Positions 9,886 to 19,694 of a stretch of DNA of 62,382 nucleotides are shown here, piece by piece. A program made the translations under genes and the position numbers. Numbering within the stretch: the first letter of the stretch is position 1; the number at the start of each line of letters is the position of its first letter. The notes under the pieces were generated by a model, which searched no databases, was not told the DNA's origin, and worked only from the letters and a program-made list of their open reading frames with translations. This stretch comes from Bacillus xiamenensis (GTDB lineage Bacteria; Bacillota; Bacilli; Bacillales; Bacillaceae), in NCBI RefSeq assembly GCF_000300535.1, contig NZ_AMSH01000014.1, forward strand, positions 1 to 62,382. Direction: 5' to 3'.

Positions 9886-10095
9886 TTATTCATCAGCTAA
9901 TACAATTCGTAAATATTCACGGGGCTGAAAAGGATATTGTTTGGTCTCTTGGTAGGTCATATGAATGAGGTGCTCAGAAAATAGCGGCCATTCACTCCCA
10001 GCCTGCCACCTTTTTTGATCATTTCGTTCTATGAAGAATGCTCCTCCTAAAATCGTGCAGAATATACTTAAGCTGATGCCCGCTTTTAGTTTCAT
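9886..10095 (-). CDS. yufS: Small single-pass membrane protein, YufS-like
   Basis: The product has 69 aa: an N-terminal hydrophobic segment (about 4-22) that could be an anchor or uncleaved signal, then a short polar tail (RNDQKRWQAGSEWPLF and beyond). ATG 10095 follows AAAGGAGC with good spacing; the frame reaches further upstream to 10146 without a site. No family motif is visible. Its place between maeN and mrpA, in reverse orientation, is that of yufS in B. subtilis, and the name rests on this. Confidence 0.65.
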   Translation of the reverse strand: MKLKAGISLSIFCTILGGAFFIERNDQKRWQAGSEWPLFSEHLIHMTYQETKQYPFQPREYLRIVLADE

Positions 10096-10250
10096 GTAAT
10101 CAGCTCCTTTAAGAAAAGCATGTACGAAATACAAAACAATATACAATGAGTTTTATTTTTGATAAAATTATTTTATGGTCAAAAGAACTTAAAATGAATT
10201 CAATTTGCCGTAAATCAGTTCAAACCAATGCGCTATAGCTGTGTTTACGC

Positions 10251-10256
10251 TATAAT
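10251..10256 (+). promoter_or_regulatory. Candidate -10 element of the mrp operon
   Basis: A perfect TATAAT lies 58 bases upstream of the mrpA start. No good -35 hexamer is found at 16-18 bases, so the promoter may need an activator or lie elsewhere. Confidence 0.4.
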
Positions 10257-10313
10257 TTTAATTACCAGTTCTTTAGAACGTGAATTTACATTGATCAAAG
10301 GAGGTTTATTTTC

Positions 10314-12725
10314 TTGCAGCTTATTCACTTCGCCATCCTATCGCCTTTTTTGCTTGCGTTTGTTGTGCCTTTTCTTTTTAAATATGTAAAGCGTATACAT
10401 ACGGGATGGTTTGTTCTTATCCTGCCAATTCTATTATTTATCTATTTTGTCCAGATGATCACGATGACATCAAATGAACGAACGTTGTTCTCACAGGCCG
10501 AATGGATTCCTTCCCTTGGAATGAATTTCACTGTATATGTAGACGGCCTTAGTTTGTTATTTACGTTATTGATTACAGGAATTGGCGCACTTGTCGTCTT
10601 ATACAGTATTTTCTACTTATCAAAGGAAAAAGAACAACTTGGCTCTTTTTATACGTATTTATTGATGTTTATGACCGCTATGCTTGGTGTGGTTCTTTCA
10701 GACAACATGGTCGTTCTTTACTTGTTTTGGGAGCTAACGAGCATCTCTTCCTTTCTCTTAATTGGGTATTGGTATCAGCGGGACCGCTCTCGTTACGGAG
10801 CAACCAAATCACTGCTTATTACTGTTTTTGGCGGATTAGCTATGCTCGGCGGCTTCATTCTCATTTATCTCATCACTGATTCATTCAGTATTCGAGAAGC
10901 AGTCAATCAGCTTCAGCTCCTGATGGCATCGCCTTATTTTATTCCTGCCATGATCCTGATCTTATTAGGTGCCTTTACGAAATCAGCACAATTCCCATTT
11001 TACATTTGGCTGCCTGATGCGATGGAAGCACCAACCCCTGTGAGCAGTTATTTGCATTCTGCCACTATGGTGAAAGCCGGCATTTATCTCGTTGCCCGCT
11101 TTAGCCCAATCTTTGCTATATCAGAAGTTTGGTTTTGGACGATTTCAATCGTTGGACTTGTCACATTATTCTGGGGATCATTCCATGCTGTCCGGCAAAA
11201 CGATTTAAAAGCCATTTTGGCCTTTTCTACCGTTAGTCAGCTCGGCATGATCATGCTCATGCTTGGAGTAGGTGCAGCTGCGATTCATGAAAACAATCCT
11301 GCCTTTTTTGGCGCAGCCGTACTTGCTGCTATTTTTCATCTCATTAACCATGCTACCTTTAAAGGCAGTCTCTTTATGGCAGCTGGAATAGTTGATCACG
11401 AAACAGGTACACGTGATATTCGTAAATTAGGCGGATTAATGACCATCATGCCTATTACCTTTACGATTATGTTAATTGGTACATTCTCGATGGCCGGACT
11501 TCCGCCATTTAATGGTTTCTTAAGTAAAGAACTATTTTTCACAAGTATGATCCGTATCTCTGACATCAGCTTTACCGATGTTTCCACATGGGGTGCTATC
11601 TTCCCTGCCATCGCTTGGCTTGCTAGTGTGTTTACGTTCATTTACAGTATGATGCTCCTCTTTAAAACATTCAGAGGTCGTCTAAAGGTCGATCAATTGG
11701 AGAAAAAACCGCATGAAGCACCGATTGGTATGCTTATTCCGCCAATGATTCTCGCTGCACTTGTGGTCACTTTCTTCTTTTTCCCTAATATCCTTGCCTA
11801 TTCTGTCATTGAACCTGCTATTCAAGCAATTATTCCTGAAGCCATTGATACAGGAAGTCGTTTTGCTGTGAAAATTGAAGCTTGGCATGGATTCCAGCCA
11901 GAGCTTTATATGACAATAGGTGTTATTGCGCTCGGCACAATCGGTTATTTGACGATGTCAAAGTGGCGTCCGATATACAATATCTTTAAGGAAAAATGGT
12001 CATTGAACGCTTTATATGATCGTTCGCTGATAGGAATAGAAAAAGGCTCATATCGCCTGACAAGCGGTTACATGACAGGTTTCCTACGTGACTACCTTGT
12101 CTATGTGTTTGGTTTCATGGTGATTCTGCTTGGAAGCGTCATGTTTTACCAGCAAGCCTTCTCATTTCAACCGGATCAAGCTGCACCGATCGGTACGTAC
12201 GAAGCCATCCTTTCACTTGTGATGGTGGCGGCAACTGTCACTACGGTATTCGCTCGTTCACGCTTAACAGCTATTATTGCTCTAGGTGTCATGGGATACA
12301 CCCTGTCATTATTCTTCGTGATTTTCAGAGCACCTGATCTTGCGCTGACACAGCTCATTATTGAAACGATTTCTGTTGCACTGTTTTTACTTTGCTTCTA
12401 TCATTTGCCGAAGCTGAGTCTGAAACAAAAAACACGAAGATTTAAATTAACAAATTTGATCATCTCATTAGGTGTTGGAGTCGTTGTCACCTGTCTTGCT
12501 TTCGCTTCAACAAGCCAGCAGTCTCTTGACACAATTTCAACGTACTTCATTGAAAACAGCTACAAACTGGCTGGCGGAGACAATATTGTCAATGTCATTC
12601 TTGTCGATTTCAGGGGCTTTGATACACTCTTTGAGATTACAGTGCTGGCCATTGCGGCACTCGGTATTTATGGATTATTGAAGGTAAAAGCACAAGGAAA
12701 ACGGAAGAGAGGCGTACGGCGATGA
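10314..12725 (+). CDS. mrpA: MrpA, large subunit of the Mrp Na+/H+ antiporter
   Basis: This 803-aa membrane protein is related to the NuoL proton-channel subunit of complex I and has an extra C-terminal MrpA/MbhD-like region. Conserved features include LFWELTSISSFLLIGY near residue 140, FPFYIWLPDAMEAPTPVSSYLHSATMVKAG near 227-256 and many membrane helices. The start is TTG 10314, nine bases after AAAGGAGG. The stop overlaps the mrpB start (ATGA). Together with mrpB-G it forms the hetero-oligomeric antiporter that exports Na+ and keeps cytoplasmic pH down at alkaline pH. In B. subtilis it is also needed for sporulation and cholate resistance. Confidence 0.96.
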   Translation: MQLIHFAILSPFLLAFVVPFLFKYVKRIHTGWFVLILPILLFIYFVQMITMTSNERTLFSQAEWIPSLGMNFTVYVDGLSLLFTLLITGIGALVVLYSIFYLSKEKEQLGSFYTYLLMFMTAMLGVVLSDNMVVLYLFWELTSISSFLLIGYWYQRDRSRYGATKSLLITVFGGLAMLGGFILIYLITDSFSIREAVNQLQLLMASPYFIPAMILILLGAFTKSAQFPFYIWLPDAMEAPTPVSSYLHSATMVKAGIYLVARFSPIFAISEVWFWTISIVGLVTLFWGSFHAVRQNDLKAILAFSTVSQLGMIMLMLGVGAAAIHENNPAFFGAAVLAAIFHLINHATFKGSLFMAAGIVDHETGTRDIRKLGGLMTIMPITFTIMLIGTFSMAGLPPFNGFLSKELFFTSMIRISDISFTDVSTWGAIFPAIAWLASVFTFIYSMMLLFKTFRGRLKVDQLEKKPHEAPIGMLIPPMILAALVVTFFFFPNILAYSVIEPAIQAIIPEAIDTGSRFAVKIEAWHGFQPELYMTIGVIALGTIGYLTMSKWRPIYNIFKEKWSLNALYDRSLIGIEKGSYRLTSGYMTGFLRDYLVYVFGFMVILLGSVMFYQQAFSFQPDQAAPIGTYEAILSLVMVAATVTTVFARSRLTAIIALGVMGYTLSLFFVIFRAPDLALTQLIIETISVALFLLCFYHLPKLSLKQKTRRFKLTNLIISLGVGVVVTCLAFASTSQQSLDTISTYFIENSYKLAGGDNIVNVILVDFRGFDTLFEITVLAIAALGIYGLLKVKAQGKRKRGVRR

Positions 12726-13153
12726 GAAAGATTGATACGAATGATATGCTCTTACAAGTCACAACAAAAATCACAGCATTCATCATCTTGCTTTTCTCAC
12801 TTCACCTCTTTCTTGCAGGACATAACAATCCTGGCGGAGGATTCATTGGCGGTTTGATGAGTGCTGGTGCTGTCGTCCTTCTGCTTTTAGCCTATGATCT
12901 TAAAACAGTCAGACGCATTTTACCATTTGACTTTATTTATGTGGCTGGTGCCGGTTTGCTCGTTGCCATCCTAACAGGTATGGGATCTTTTCTGTTCGGA
13001 GCACCTTTTCTATCCCATGCATTTGATTATTTCCAACTGCCGTTTCTAGGGAAAACAGAGCTGGCGACAGCTGTACTGTTTGATATCGGTGTGTATTTGG
13101 TTGTTGTTGGTGTTACCATGACCATTATTCAAACGATTGGAGAGAAGGAATAA
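12722..13153 (+). CDS. mrpB: MrpB, Mrp antiporter subunit
   Basis: This 143-aa protein has four membrane helices and the family motif GHNNPGGGFIGGL near residue 35. It starts with ATG inside the mrpA stop (ATGA) and its stop shares one base with the mrpC start, so translation is coupled. It is related to the MbhE/MnhB family. Confidence 0.95.
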   Translation: MRKIDTNDMLLQVTTKITAFIILLFSLHLFLAGHNNPGGGFIGGLMSAGAVVLLLLAYDLKTVRRILPFDFIYVAGAGLLVAILTGMGSFLFGAPFLSHAFDYFQLPFLGKTELATAVLFDIGVYLVVVGVTMTIIQTIGEKE

Positions 13154-13494
13154 TGGAATTTCTAATGTCTATTATCGTCGGAATTATCTTTATGGCGGCG
13201 ACCTATTTAATGCTTTCAAAAAGCCTTCTGCGGGTCATCGTCGGTACGGCCGTTTTAAGTCACGGCGTCCATTTGCTTTTATTAACAATGGGCGGCTTGA
13301 AAAAGGGAGCACCTCCTATTTTGAAAGAGGGGCTCACATCCTATGTAGATCCATTGCCACAAGCATTAATTTTAACAGCCATTGTCATTGCTTTTGGTGT
13401 AACATCCTTTTTGCTCGTGATGGCCTTCCGTGCCTTCCAAGAGCTGAGAACAGATGACATGGATCAAATGAGAGGAAATGATCAGCATGAATAA
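13153..13494 (+). CDS. mrpC: MrpC, Mrp antiporter subunit (NuoK-like)
   Basis: This 113-aa protein with three membrane helices is homologous to the NuoK subunit of complex I. It carries GTAVLSHGVHLLLLTMGG in the middle and DPLPQALILTAIVIAFG, the family signature with the conserved DPLPQALVLTAIVI core. It is preceded by GAGAAGGA and overlaps mrpD by 8 nt. Confidence 0.95.
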   Translation: MEFLMSIIVGIIFMAATYLMLSKSLLRVIVGTAVLSHGVHLLLLTMGGLKKGAPPILKEGLTSYVDPLPQALILTAIVIAFGVTSFLLVMAFRAFQELRTDDMDQMRGNDQHE

Positions 13495-14965
13495 TCTCGT
13501 GATCCTGCCTATATTAATTCCATTACTAGCCGCTACATTATTAATCTTTATGAATAAAAACATCATGCTGTCGAGAGGCTTTAGTGTCTTTGCATCACTT
13601 TCAGCTGTGATGTGTAATATCTATTTGGTGCAAACGATTTTCACAAACGGCATACAAACCCTTTATTTGGGCGGCTGGAAAGCGCCATTTGGCATTGCCC
13701 TTGTGGCAGATCAGTTTGCCGCACTTCTCGTGCTGACCGCTTCGCTCGTGGGTCTTGTCACAGTTCTTTTTTCCTTTCAAACGATTGGGAAAGAAAGAGA
13801 GCGGCTGTTCTATTATTCTGGCGTACAGTTCTTGTTAGCTGGCGTCAGTGGTGCCTTTTTAACAGGGGATATTTTCAACCTATTTGTCTTCTTTGAATTA
13901 CTGCTGATGGCGTCTTATATGCTCATTGTGCTGGGGGGATCAAAGCCTCAGCTCCGTGAATCACTGAAATACATCGTGTTTAATATCATTTCATCGGCAT
14001 TATTTATTGTTGGTGTCGCTTGTTTATATGCAGTCACAGGCACACTGAATATGGCTGATTTAAGTGTAAAAATAGCTGAATCAGGGCAAACGGGGTTAAT
14101 CACCGTTATTTCTATTCTGTTCCTGATTGTATTTGGCTTAAAAGCTGGGGTCTTCCCGCTTTATTTCTGGCTGCCAGGATCCTATCATGCACCGCCAGCA
14201 GCGATTTCGGCTTTGTTTGGCGCACTGCTGACAAAGGTCGGTTTATATGCAATTGCCAGAGTCTTTACGCTCATTTTTATACATGATACAGGTTTTACAC
14301 ATACAATCATGGCTTGGCTTGCCGCACTAACGGTTATATTCGGTGTCATTGGGTCTATCGCCTATGCTGATGTGCAAAAAATCGTAATTTATAACATTGT
14401 CACAGCTGTTGGCGTCATTTTGTTTGGAATTGCAGCCAATACACCGGCATCACTCCAAGGTGCCATTTATTATCTCATTCACGATATGGTGATCAAAGGC
14501 GCTTTATTTATGCTGGCAGGGGCACTGTTTGTGTATGCTGGTACCAATCACTTAAAAAAAATGGGCGGACTGATTCAATCCCAGCCTCTGCTCGGCTGGA
14601 TGTTCTTCCTATCAGCTTTATCTCTTGCAGGTATCCCGCCGCTTAGTGGATTTGTTGGCAAGCTAAAAATTGTGGAAGGTGGATTCTCTGCTGGATACAT
14701 GACGTTTTCTATTCTTGTTTTACTGTCCAGTCTTCTTGTCCTTTATTCTATTATGAGGATTTTCATGCTCGCATTTTGGGGCAAGGAACAGGATATGCCA
14801 AGAAGAAAGCCATCCATTAGAGGAATGGTGTACCCTGGAGTACTGCTTGTAGTCTTATCGCTTGCGATTGGATTAGGGACAGAATTCATTGCACCTTATA
14901 TCAATCAAGCTGCAGAAATGCTTTCAACACCAGAAAAATATATTCAAGCTGTGCTGAAGGAGTAG
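13487..14965 (+). CDS. mrpD: MrpD, Mrp antiporter subunit (NuoN/NuoM-like)
   Basis: This 492-aa proton-translocating subunit has about fourteen membrane helices. Motifs include FNLFVFFELLLMASYML near residue 130 and KAGVFPLYFWLPGSYHAPPAAISA near 219-243. ATG 13487 is preferred over ATG 13478 because the AGAGGA site at 13471-13476 is ten bases from the former but only one from the latter. It overlaps the end of mrpC. Confidence 0.95.
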   Translation: MNNLVILPILIPLLAATLLIFMNKNIMLSRGFSVFASLSAVMCNIYLVQTIFTNGIQTLYLGGWKAPFGIALVADQFAALLVLTASLVGLVTVLFSFQTIGKERERLFYYSGVQFLLAGVSGAFLTGDIFNLFVFFELLLMASYMLIVLGGSKPQLRESLKYIVFNIISSALFIVGVACLYAVTGTLNMADLSVKIAESGQTGLITVISILFLIVFGLKAGVFPLYFWLPGSYHAPPAAISALFGALLTKVGLYAIARVFTLIFIHDTGFTHTIMAWLAALTVIFGVIGSIAYADVQKIVIYNIVTAVGVILFGIAANTPASLQGAIYYLIHDMVIKGALFMLAGALFVYAGTNHLKKMGGLIQSQPLLGWMFFLSALSLAGIPPLSGFVGKLKIVEGGFSAGYMTFSILVLLSSLLVLYSIMRIFMLAFWGKEQDMPRRKPSIRGMVYPGVLLVVLSLAIGLGTEFIAPYINQAAEMLSTPEKYIQAVLKE

Positions 14966-14971
14966 ATGAAC

Positions 14972-15451
14972 ATGGCCTTTCAAATATTATTAAATGCTCT
15001 CCTCGCCTTTACATGGATGTTTATGAATGATACATACAGAGCTGCTGACTTTGTATCAGGATTTGCATTAGGGATGATCGCCATTTTTATGCTGCGGCGC
15101 TTCTTCCCGCAACGTTTTTATGGCTATGCCCTTTATGCGATTTTCAAGCTTGTGATCATTTTTGTCCGGGAGCTGCTTCTTGCCAATTTGAGTGTACTAA
15201 AGACGGTGTTATCTCCAAAGCTGCAGATCAAGCCTGGTATCTTCGCCTTTCGTACAGACTTAAAAACAGATTGGGAAATCACCATACTAGCCAATATGAT
15301 TACATTAACACCCGGTACACTGGTCATTGATATTTCGGATGATCGGTCGATTTTATACATTCATGCCATGGATATTGAAGATGCTGAAAAAGCCATTCAC
15401 GATATTCGGGTTTCATTTGAAAAAGCGATTCAGGAGGTGAGCGGTAAGTAA
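14972..15451 (+). CDS. mrpE: MrpE, Mrp antiporter subunit
   Basis: This 159-aa protein has N-terminal membrane helices and a cytoplasmic C-terminal domain containing MITLTPGTLVIDISDDRSIL and YIHAMDIEDAEKA, typical of MrpE. ATG 14972 (MAFQILLNA) is chosen because AAGGAG lies nine bases upstream; ATG 14966 would be only three bases from it. The stop shares a base with mrpF. Confidence 0.95.
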   Translation: MAFQILLNALLAFTWMFMNDTYRAADFVSGFALGMIAIFMLRRFFPQRFYGYALYAIFKLVIIFVRELLLANLSVLKTVLSPKLQIKPGIFAFRTDLKTDWEITILANMITLTPGTLVIDISDDRSILYIHAMDIEDAEKAIHDIRVSFEKAIQEVSGK

Positions 15452-15732
15452 TGGACCTTCTATTGCAAATTTCACTTGGCATTCTTGCGTTGTCTACTTT
15501 GCTTTTTGTTATACGGGTTATCAAAGGACCTTCTATTCCTGATCGCGTTAGTGCGCTTGATGCGATAGGTATCAATTTAATTGGAATGACAGCCATCGTG
15601 TCCATTTTACTGAGAACCACTACGTTCTTTGAAATTATTTTACTGCTCGGTATCCTTGCCTTTATCGGCACTGTCGCTTTTTCCAAATTCCTTGAGAAAG
15701 GGGAAGTGATTGAAAATGATCGTCATCGCTAA
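15451..15732 (+). CDS. mrpF: MrpF, Mrp antiporter subunit
   Basis: This 93-aa protein has three membrane helices, with [16 protein letters not shown] near residue 26 holding the conserved PDR and ALD residues. AGGAGG lies 13 bases upstream, a somewhat long spacing, but the start shares a base with the mrpE stop so translation is probably coupled. MrpF is also known in some species to affect cholate efflux. Confidence 0.94.
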   Translation: MDLLLQISLGILALSTLLFVIRVIKGPSIPDRVSALDAIGINLIGMTAIVSILLRTTTFFEIILLLGILAFIGTVAFSKFLEKGEVIENDRHR

Positions 15733-16090
15733 AGCCATCGTCATTTTCTTTATCCTGCTTGGGGCAATCCTTTGTCTGATCGCAGCCATTGGTGTCCTTC
15801 GCCTGCCTGATGTTTACACACGTATGCATGCTGCATCAAAAGCTTCGACACTTGGCGTTGTCCTCATTTTAGTTGGTGTGTTCTTTCACGAGTGGTTTCT
15901 GACAGGGGTCATCTCCGCAAAAATTTTGCTTGGGATTGTTTTTATCTTCCTTACTGCACCAGTTGGCGCTCATTTAATCGGAAGAGCTGCTTACAATACT
16001 GGTGTGAAAATGGATAAACGAAGTGTCCAAGATGATTATGGCGGTTTCCGTAACTTTGTCATTAAGCGAAAAGAAGACTCTTATTTATAA
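15716..16090 (+). CDS. mrpG: MrpG, Mrp antiporter subunit
   Basis: This 124-aa protein has three membrane helices and the motif [20 protein letters not shown], as in the MnhG/PhaG family. ATG 15716 gives the family length; a TTG two codons earlier shares the same AAAGGGG site and cannot be excluded. The gene overlaps mrpF by 17 nt and is the last gene of the operon. Confidence 0.94.
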   Translation: MIVIAKAIVIFFILLGAILCLIAAIGVLRLPDVYTRMHAASKASTLGVVLILVGVFFHEWFLTGVISAKILLGIVFIFLTAPVGAHLIGRAAYNTGVKMDKRSVQDDYGGFRNFVIKRKEDSYL

Positions 16091-16156
16091 ATGAAGAACC
16101 AGACATTCAGGTCCTGTTCACTTCATGTTCATGATTAGATGTTCCTAAAAGAATAT

Positions 16157-16188
16157 AAAAAAAGCTTCCGCATCGGGAGCTTTTTTAT
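16157..16188. terminator. Bidirectional terminator between mrpG and yuxO
   Basis: An AAAAAAGCTTCC arm pairs with GGGAGCTTTTTT (one G-T pair) around a 5-nt loop. A- and T-runs serve both convergent operons. Confidence 0.88.
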
Positions 16189-16574
16189 ATGCGATCAATG
16201 ACAGCAAGTGTACATCTTGACGTACAGATATGACGGTCTCGATCATCTTTTATATCGACTTGGAATACCATTGTACGCCGTCCTACATGTACAGGAACAG
16301 CTGTAGCTGTCACCACTCCATCACGTACAGATTTTAAATGATTGGCATTGATCTCAATACCTGAGCAAACCTGCTGAGTTACATCTAAATGAGCAGCAGC
16401 CCCCATGCTCGCCACTGTTTCTGCTAGAGCAGCTGACGCGCCTCCGTGCAGTAATCCAAATGGCTGTTTTGTTCGGTGATCGACTGGCATTGTCGCCACG
16501 CAGCGTGACTGATTGCATTCCACAATTTCAATACCCAGTGCCTCAAGCAGTGTATTTGATCCACTTACATCCAT
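16185..16574 (-). CDS. yuxO: YuxO, hotdog-fold thioesterase (PaaI / DHNA-CoA hydrolase type)
   Basis: This 129-aa hotdog thioesterase contains PFGLLHGGASAALAETVAS (near 48-66), the active-site segment of PaaI/MenI-like enzymes. The likely substrate is 1,4-dihydroxy-2-naphthoyl-CoA in menaquinone synthesis, inferred from the family. A TTG codon directly precedes ATG 16574 and is an alternative start. It lies 23 nt downstream of comA and is probably co-transcribed with it, as in B. subtilis. The terminator stem overlaps its stop codon. Confidence 0.85.
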   Translation of the reverse strand: MDVSGSNTLLEALGIEIVECNQSRCVATMPVDHRTKQPFGLLHGGASAALAETVASMGAAAHLDVTQQVCSGIEINANHLKSVRDGVVTATAVPVHVGRRTMVFQVDIKDDRDRHICTSRCTLAVIDRI

Positions 16575-16597
16575 CAAGGCCCTCTCCCTTCACACGT

Positions 16598-17239
16598 TTA
16601 CAGCACACTTTCAGATTTTGCAATTAACACCGCTTCTGTTCGAGATCCTACATTCAGCTTATTAAAGATGGATGTCAAACTGTATTCAATCGAGCGTTTG
16701 CTCAAATGAAGCACATCGGCGATCTCTTGGTTTGTGTAGCCTTTTTCCACTTCTCTTAAGATTAAACATTCACGCTCTGTTAACAGCTCATGATCCGTCT
16801 GCTGCGCCTGTTCTGGCTTCTCTTGCTGCTGTGAAATTAATTTCTTTAAATAGGATAGCTGAATGACCACTTCTCCTTGCAATGTGCGGTGTATGTATTC
16901 AATAATTTTGTCTTTTGTCTCTGTTTTACTTATTGCACCATGCAATCCAGCTCGAATGGCCTCTTCGAAATAATCATCTACTTCATATCCTGTATAAATA
17001 ATAATTTTCACTTGTTGATTCGTTTCTAGAATTTTTTTCGCAATGTCCATTCCATTGATATCCCCGAGATTTAAATCCATCAAGATCACATCATAGATGG
17101 AGAAGTCATGCGTCTTTAAAAAGGCGGCTTCTGCATCAGGACTTAAACAATCGACTGATAGCTGCTGATCTGATTCTAATATGCTTTTTGTCCCTTCCAT
17201 GACAGCCGGATGATCATCAATGACCAATATCTTCTTCAT
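16598..17239 (-). CDS. comA: ComA, quorum-sensing response regulator
   Basis: This 213-aa NarL/FixJ-type regulator has a receiver domain with Asp8/Asp9 and phospho-acceptor Asp55 (LMDLNLGD) and a C-terminal LuxR-type helix-turn-helix (about 147-205, LTERECLILREVEKGYTNQE onwards). It is phosphorylated by ComP in response to ComX. It then activates genes with TTGCGG-N4-CCGCAA sites, such as degQ and, in B. subtilis, srfA. The gene follows comP across an 80-nt gap that contains a terminator-like hairpin. Confidence 0.96.
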   Translation of the reverse strand: MKKILVIDDHPAVMEGTKSILESDQQLSVDCLSPDAEAAFLKTHDFSIYDVILMDLNLGDINGMDIAKKILETNQQVKIIIYTGYEVDDYFEEAIRAGLHGAISKTETKDKIIEYIHRTLQGEVVIQLSYLKKLISQQQEKPEQAQQTDHELLTERECLILREVEKGYTNQEIADVLHLSKRSIEYSLTSIFNKLNVGSRTEAVLIAKSESVL

Positions 17240-17271
17240 GTCTTCCTCCCTTTAAATCACTCACTTCCATT

Positions 17272-17305
17272 TTATATAAAAGACTTGGCAGATGCCAAGT
17301 CTTAT
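17272..17305 (-). terminator. Hairpin between comP and comA
   Basis: An 11-bp perfect stem (AAGACTTGGCA and complement) has a 2-base loop and is followed on the - strand by TTTTATATAAAA. It would partly separate comA expression from comP. Confidence 0.7.
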
Positions 17306-17319
17306 TCCTTAAGAAATCG

Positions 17320-19641
17320 TTACAATTCCATTTCAATTTTCACCTTGAGCCCTTTTTCAGGTGCTGTGTGAATTTGAAGCTTCCCATTTAACGCTTTGAC
17401 TCGCTCCCTTATACCTGAGAGTCCCATGCTCATCGTGTGCTGATCAAGCTGGCTTGCATCAAATCCGACTCCATCGTCCTCATAATGGAGAACAACTTGA
17501 TCTTTAATACAAATGAGCATCACTAAGACTTGGCTGGCCTTAGAATGCTTCAACGCATTGGATAACAGCTCCTGCACAATCCGGTAAATATTCAGCTGTG
17601 AGTCAATATCAATGTCCAGTTCTTTATCAAAGCGGGTCGTATTCAGCCTAATATGAAATGGTGCTTCCTCTTGGATTTGAGAAACCAGCTTCGAAATCGC
17701 CTTCACTAACCCTAAATCATAAAGGAGTTGTGGCCGAAGTTCATGGCATGTTTCTCTTGTGGTTTGAATCACCTTAGACATTTGTTCATTCCATGAGATA
17801 AGCGAATTTTCAATAGACGTTGTGCATTGTTCATTATGAAAATTGGTTAAAAACATTTCAGACTGTCTTTTCAGCGAAATCAAATCCTGCAGCACAGAAT
17901 CATGGAGATCCCTCGCTAAATCTGAGCGCTGCTTCTCTTCCATCGCAAACATGATCTTTTTCAGCCAAGCAGGATTGGATTCACGCTGTTTCAAATCTTC
18001 AAGATGCTCCATCAATTCTTCAATCTTGACGACATTTTCTAAACTGACACTTGTGTAAAATGCCAATGTTTTCAGCCATGAAATTTCATCGCGGGTCAGC
18101 TTCGGTGTCTTTAAATTGGATAAACAGCAAATCACAAACGAGTGACCGCCCCGCTCGCCAATTTTCATCATGAATCCTTTATCCAGTCCGATGATTTTAC
18201 CAACTTCACCTAAAATATCTTGAAATTGATCCACATAATCTTTCCATAGCTGGCTTTCTTCTATTGATTCATCAATTTCATCAATTTCAACAATTTCTCC
18301 ATCAGCCTTCACCTCTAGCACAAAGGCTTTATTCACAACGAGCACTTCTAAAATGGTGTATTTCAAATGATACAGTACTTGATGAAGTGATGACGCCTCA
18401 CGAATAAGCTGTGTAAATTTAAATACACTATCCTGATAATTATGCTTCTCTGAAAAACGTTTCAAACGAAAACGGAAATCTAAAATTTCTTTAAAATAGA
18501 AAACAGCCAACATGAGTGTATATGTGATGAATGTGAGCTTCAGTGTGTACTTTAAATCTTCTGGTTTTTGCAGAATATAAAACGTGACAACAACTAAAAT
18601 GGTCGGTGTAATGGCAATAAATCCATAGTATTTAAGTCTACTAATCAAGAAATCCATATTGTAAAGTTTGTTCGTCATGAATTGATACACGAGTGAAAAA
18701 GGAATGAGCAATACAAAAGAAGTTAAGAAAAAGGGATCTACAACATAAATACGAAACAAAACATATGGAATTGCAAATAAAAATATAAACGGACAAAATG
18801 CTATGATATTAATCATGACAAAAAACTTTAAAACAGACCCCTGCTCTGTCTCTTTATATTTCTGCATTCCATTAATAATGACTTTGAATGACATGATAAT
18901 AGAAGCAAAAAAGAATAAAAGATTTAAACTCGGCATGTATCTGGCTATCACCGAATCAATCGGAACAAACAGCTCTATTACTAGATTAGTTATAGGAAGA
19001 CTATATAAAATATAAATTGTTTTTCGAGTCGTTATATGCAGGTCAAACTCTTTAAAATATTGATAAATGAAATGAATATAAAAGATAAATACACTTGATA
19101 AACAAAATGTGATGACATAATGGCTAAATCTATCACCAATACCTGAAGTACCTGCACTAAGATATCCGATACAAATCGTTAATAAAAATAAAACTAAAAG
19201 AAATGCTGATTTTCGTTGGACCTCTTTGTTAATACGAATGATAAAGAAGATACAAAATAAACATATTGAATACAGGATGAGAGGAATTATATAGACAAAT
19301 AAACTTTCTTGACCAATCAATGTCTTATTTTTTAGGGTGATCATTTGGTTGCCTCTTTGAATATCAATTCTTTGCACATTCCTAAGCTCACCATTGATCA
19401 AATGATCTTTATTGTTAGCAGGTTCTCCATTGATTTTAAGTATAATATCTCCTTCTTCTAATCCTGATGTGTAGGCTAAAGAAAGATATTCGACTTTGAC
19501 AACTTCTGCTTGACCATTCTTGTTCTCCGCAACACGTGCTCCATTAAAAATATCAAATACATAAATATATGAAACATAAATCACAAATAAAAAAGACAGA
19601 AAAACCAAAAAAGCAGATAGTTTCGTATAAGTTATCTTCAT
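17320..19641 (-). CDS. comP: ComP, membrane sensor kinase for the ComX pheromone
   Basis: This 773-aa kinase has an N-terminal membrane domain of about eight helices in residues 8-390. It includes a large extracytoplasmic loop (about 30-105) that resembles a PDZ fold (LEEGDIILKINGEPA), as known for ComP. A cytoplasmic linker follows, then a HisKA_3 domain with phospho-acceptor His580 (ARDLHDSV) and a HATPase with N695 (LLSNALKHS) and DDGVG at 722-726. The membrane half has diverged with comX and comQ, as expected for pherotype specificity; the kinase half is conserved. The frame is intact, which matters because comP is often disrupted in laboratory strains. Confidence 0.96.
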   Translation of the reverse strand: MKITYTKLSAFLVFLSFLFVIYVSYIYVFDIFNGARVAENKNGQAEVVKVEYLSLAYTSGLEEGDIILKINGEPANNKDHLINGELRNVQRIDIQRGNQMITLKNKTLIGQESLFVYIIPLILYSICLFCIFFIIRINKEVQRKSAFLLVLFLLTICIGYLSAGTSGIGDRFSHYVITFCLSSVFIFYIHFIYQYFKEFDLHITTRKTIYILYSLPITNLVIELFVPIDSVIARYMPSLNLLFFFASIIMSFKVIINGMQKYKETEQGSVLKFFVMINIIAFCPFIFLFAIPYVLFRIYVVDPFFLTSFVLLIPFSLVYQFMTNKLYNMDFLISRLKYYGFIAITPTILVVVTFYILQKPEDLKYTLKLTFITYTLMLAVFYFKEILDFRFRLKRFSEKHNYQDSVFKFTQLIREASSLHQVLYHLKYTILEVLVVNKAFVLEVKADGEIVEIDEIDESIEESQLWKDYVDQFQDILGEVGKIIGLDKGFMMKIGERGGHSFVICCLSNLKTPKLTRDEISWLKTLAFYTSVSLENVVKIEELMEHLEDLKQRESNPAWLKKIMFAMEEKQRSDLARDLHDSVLQDLISLKRQSEMFLTNFHNEQCTTSIENSLISWNEQMSKVIQTTRETCHELRPQLLYDLGLVKAISKLVSQIQEEAPFHIRLNTTRFDKELDIDIDSQLNIYRIVQELLSNALKHSKASQVLVMLICIKDQVVLHYEDDGVGFDASQLDQHTMSMGLSGIRERVKALNGKLQIHTAPEKGLKVKIEMEL

Positions 19642-19694
19642 GTATAAAACATCCTTAACTGGAGAACTTTTAGATCATTTTTAAATGAATAGTA

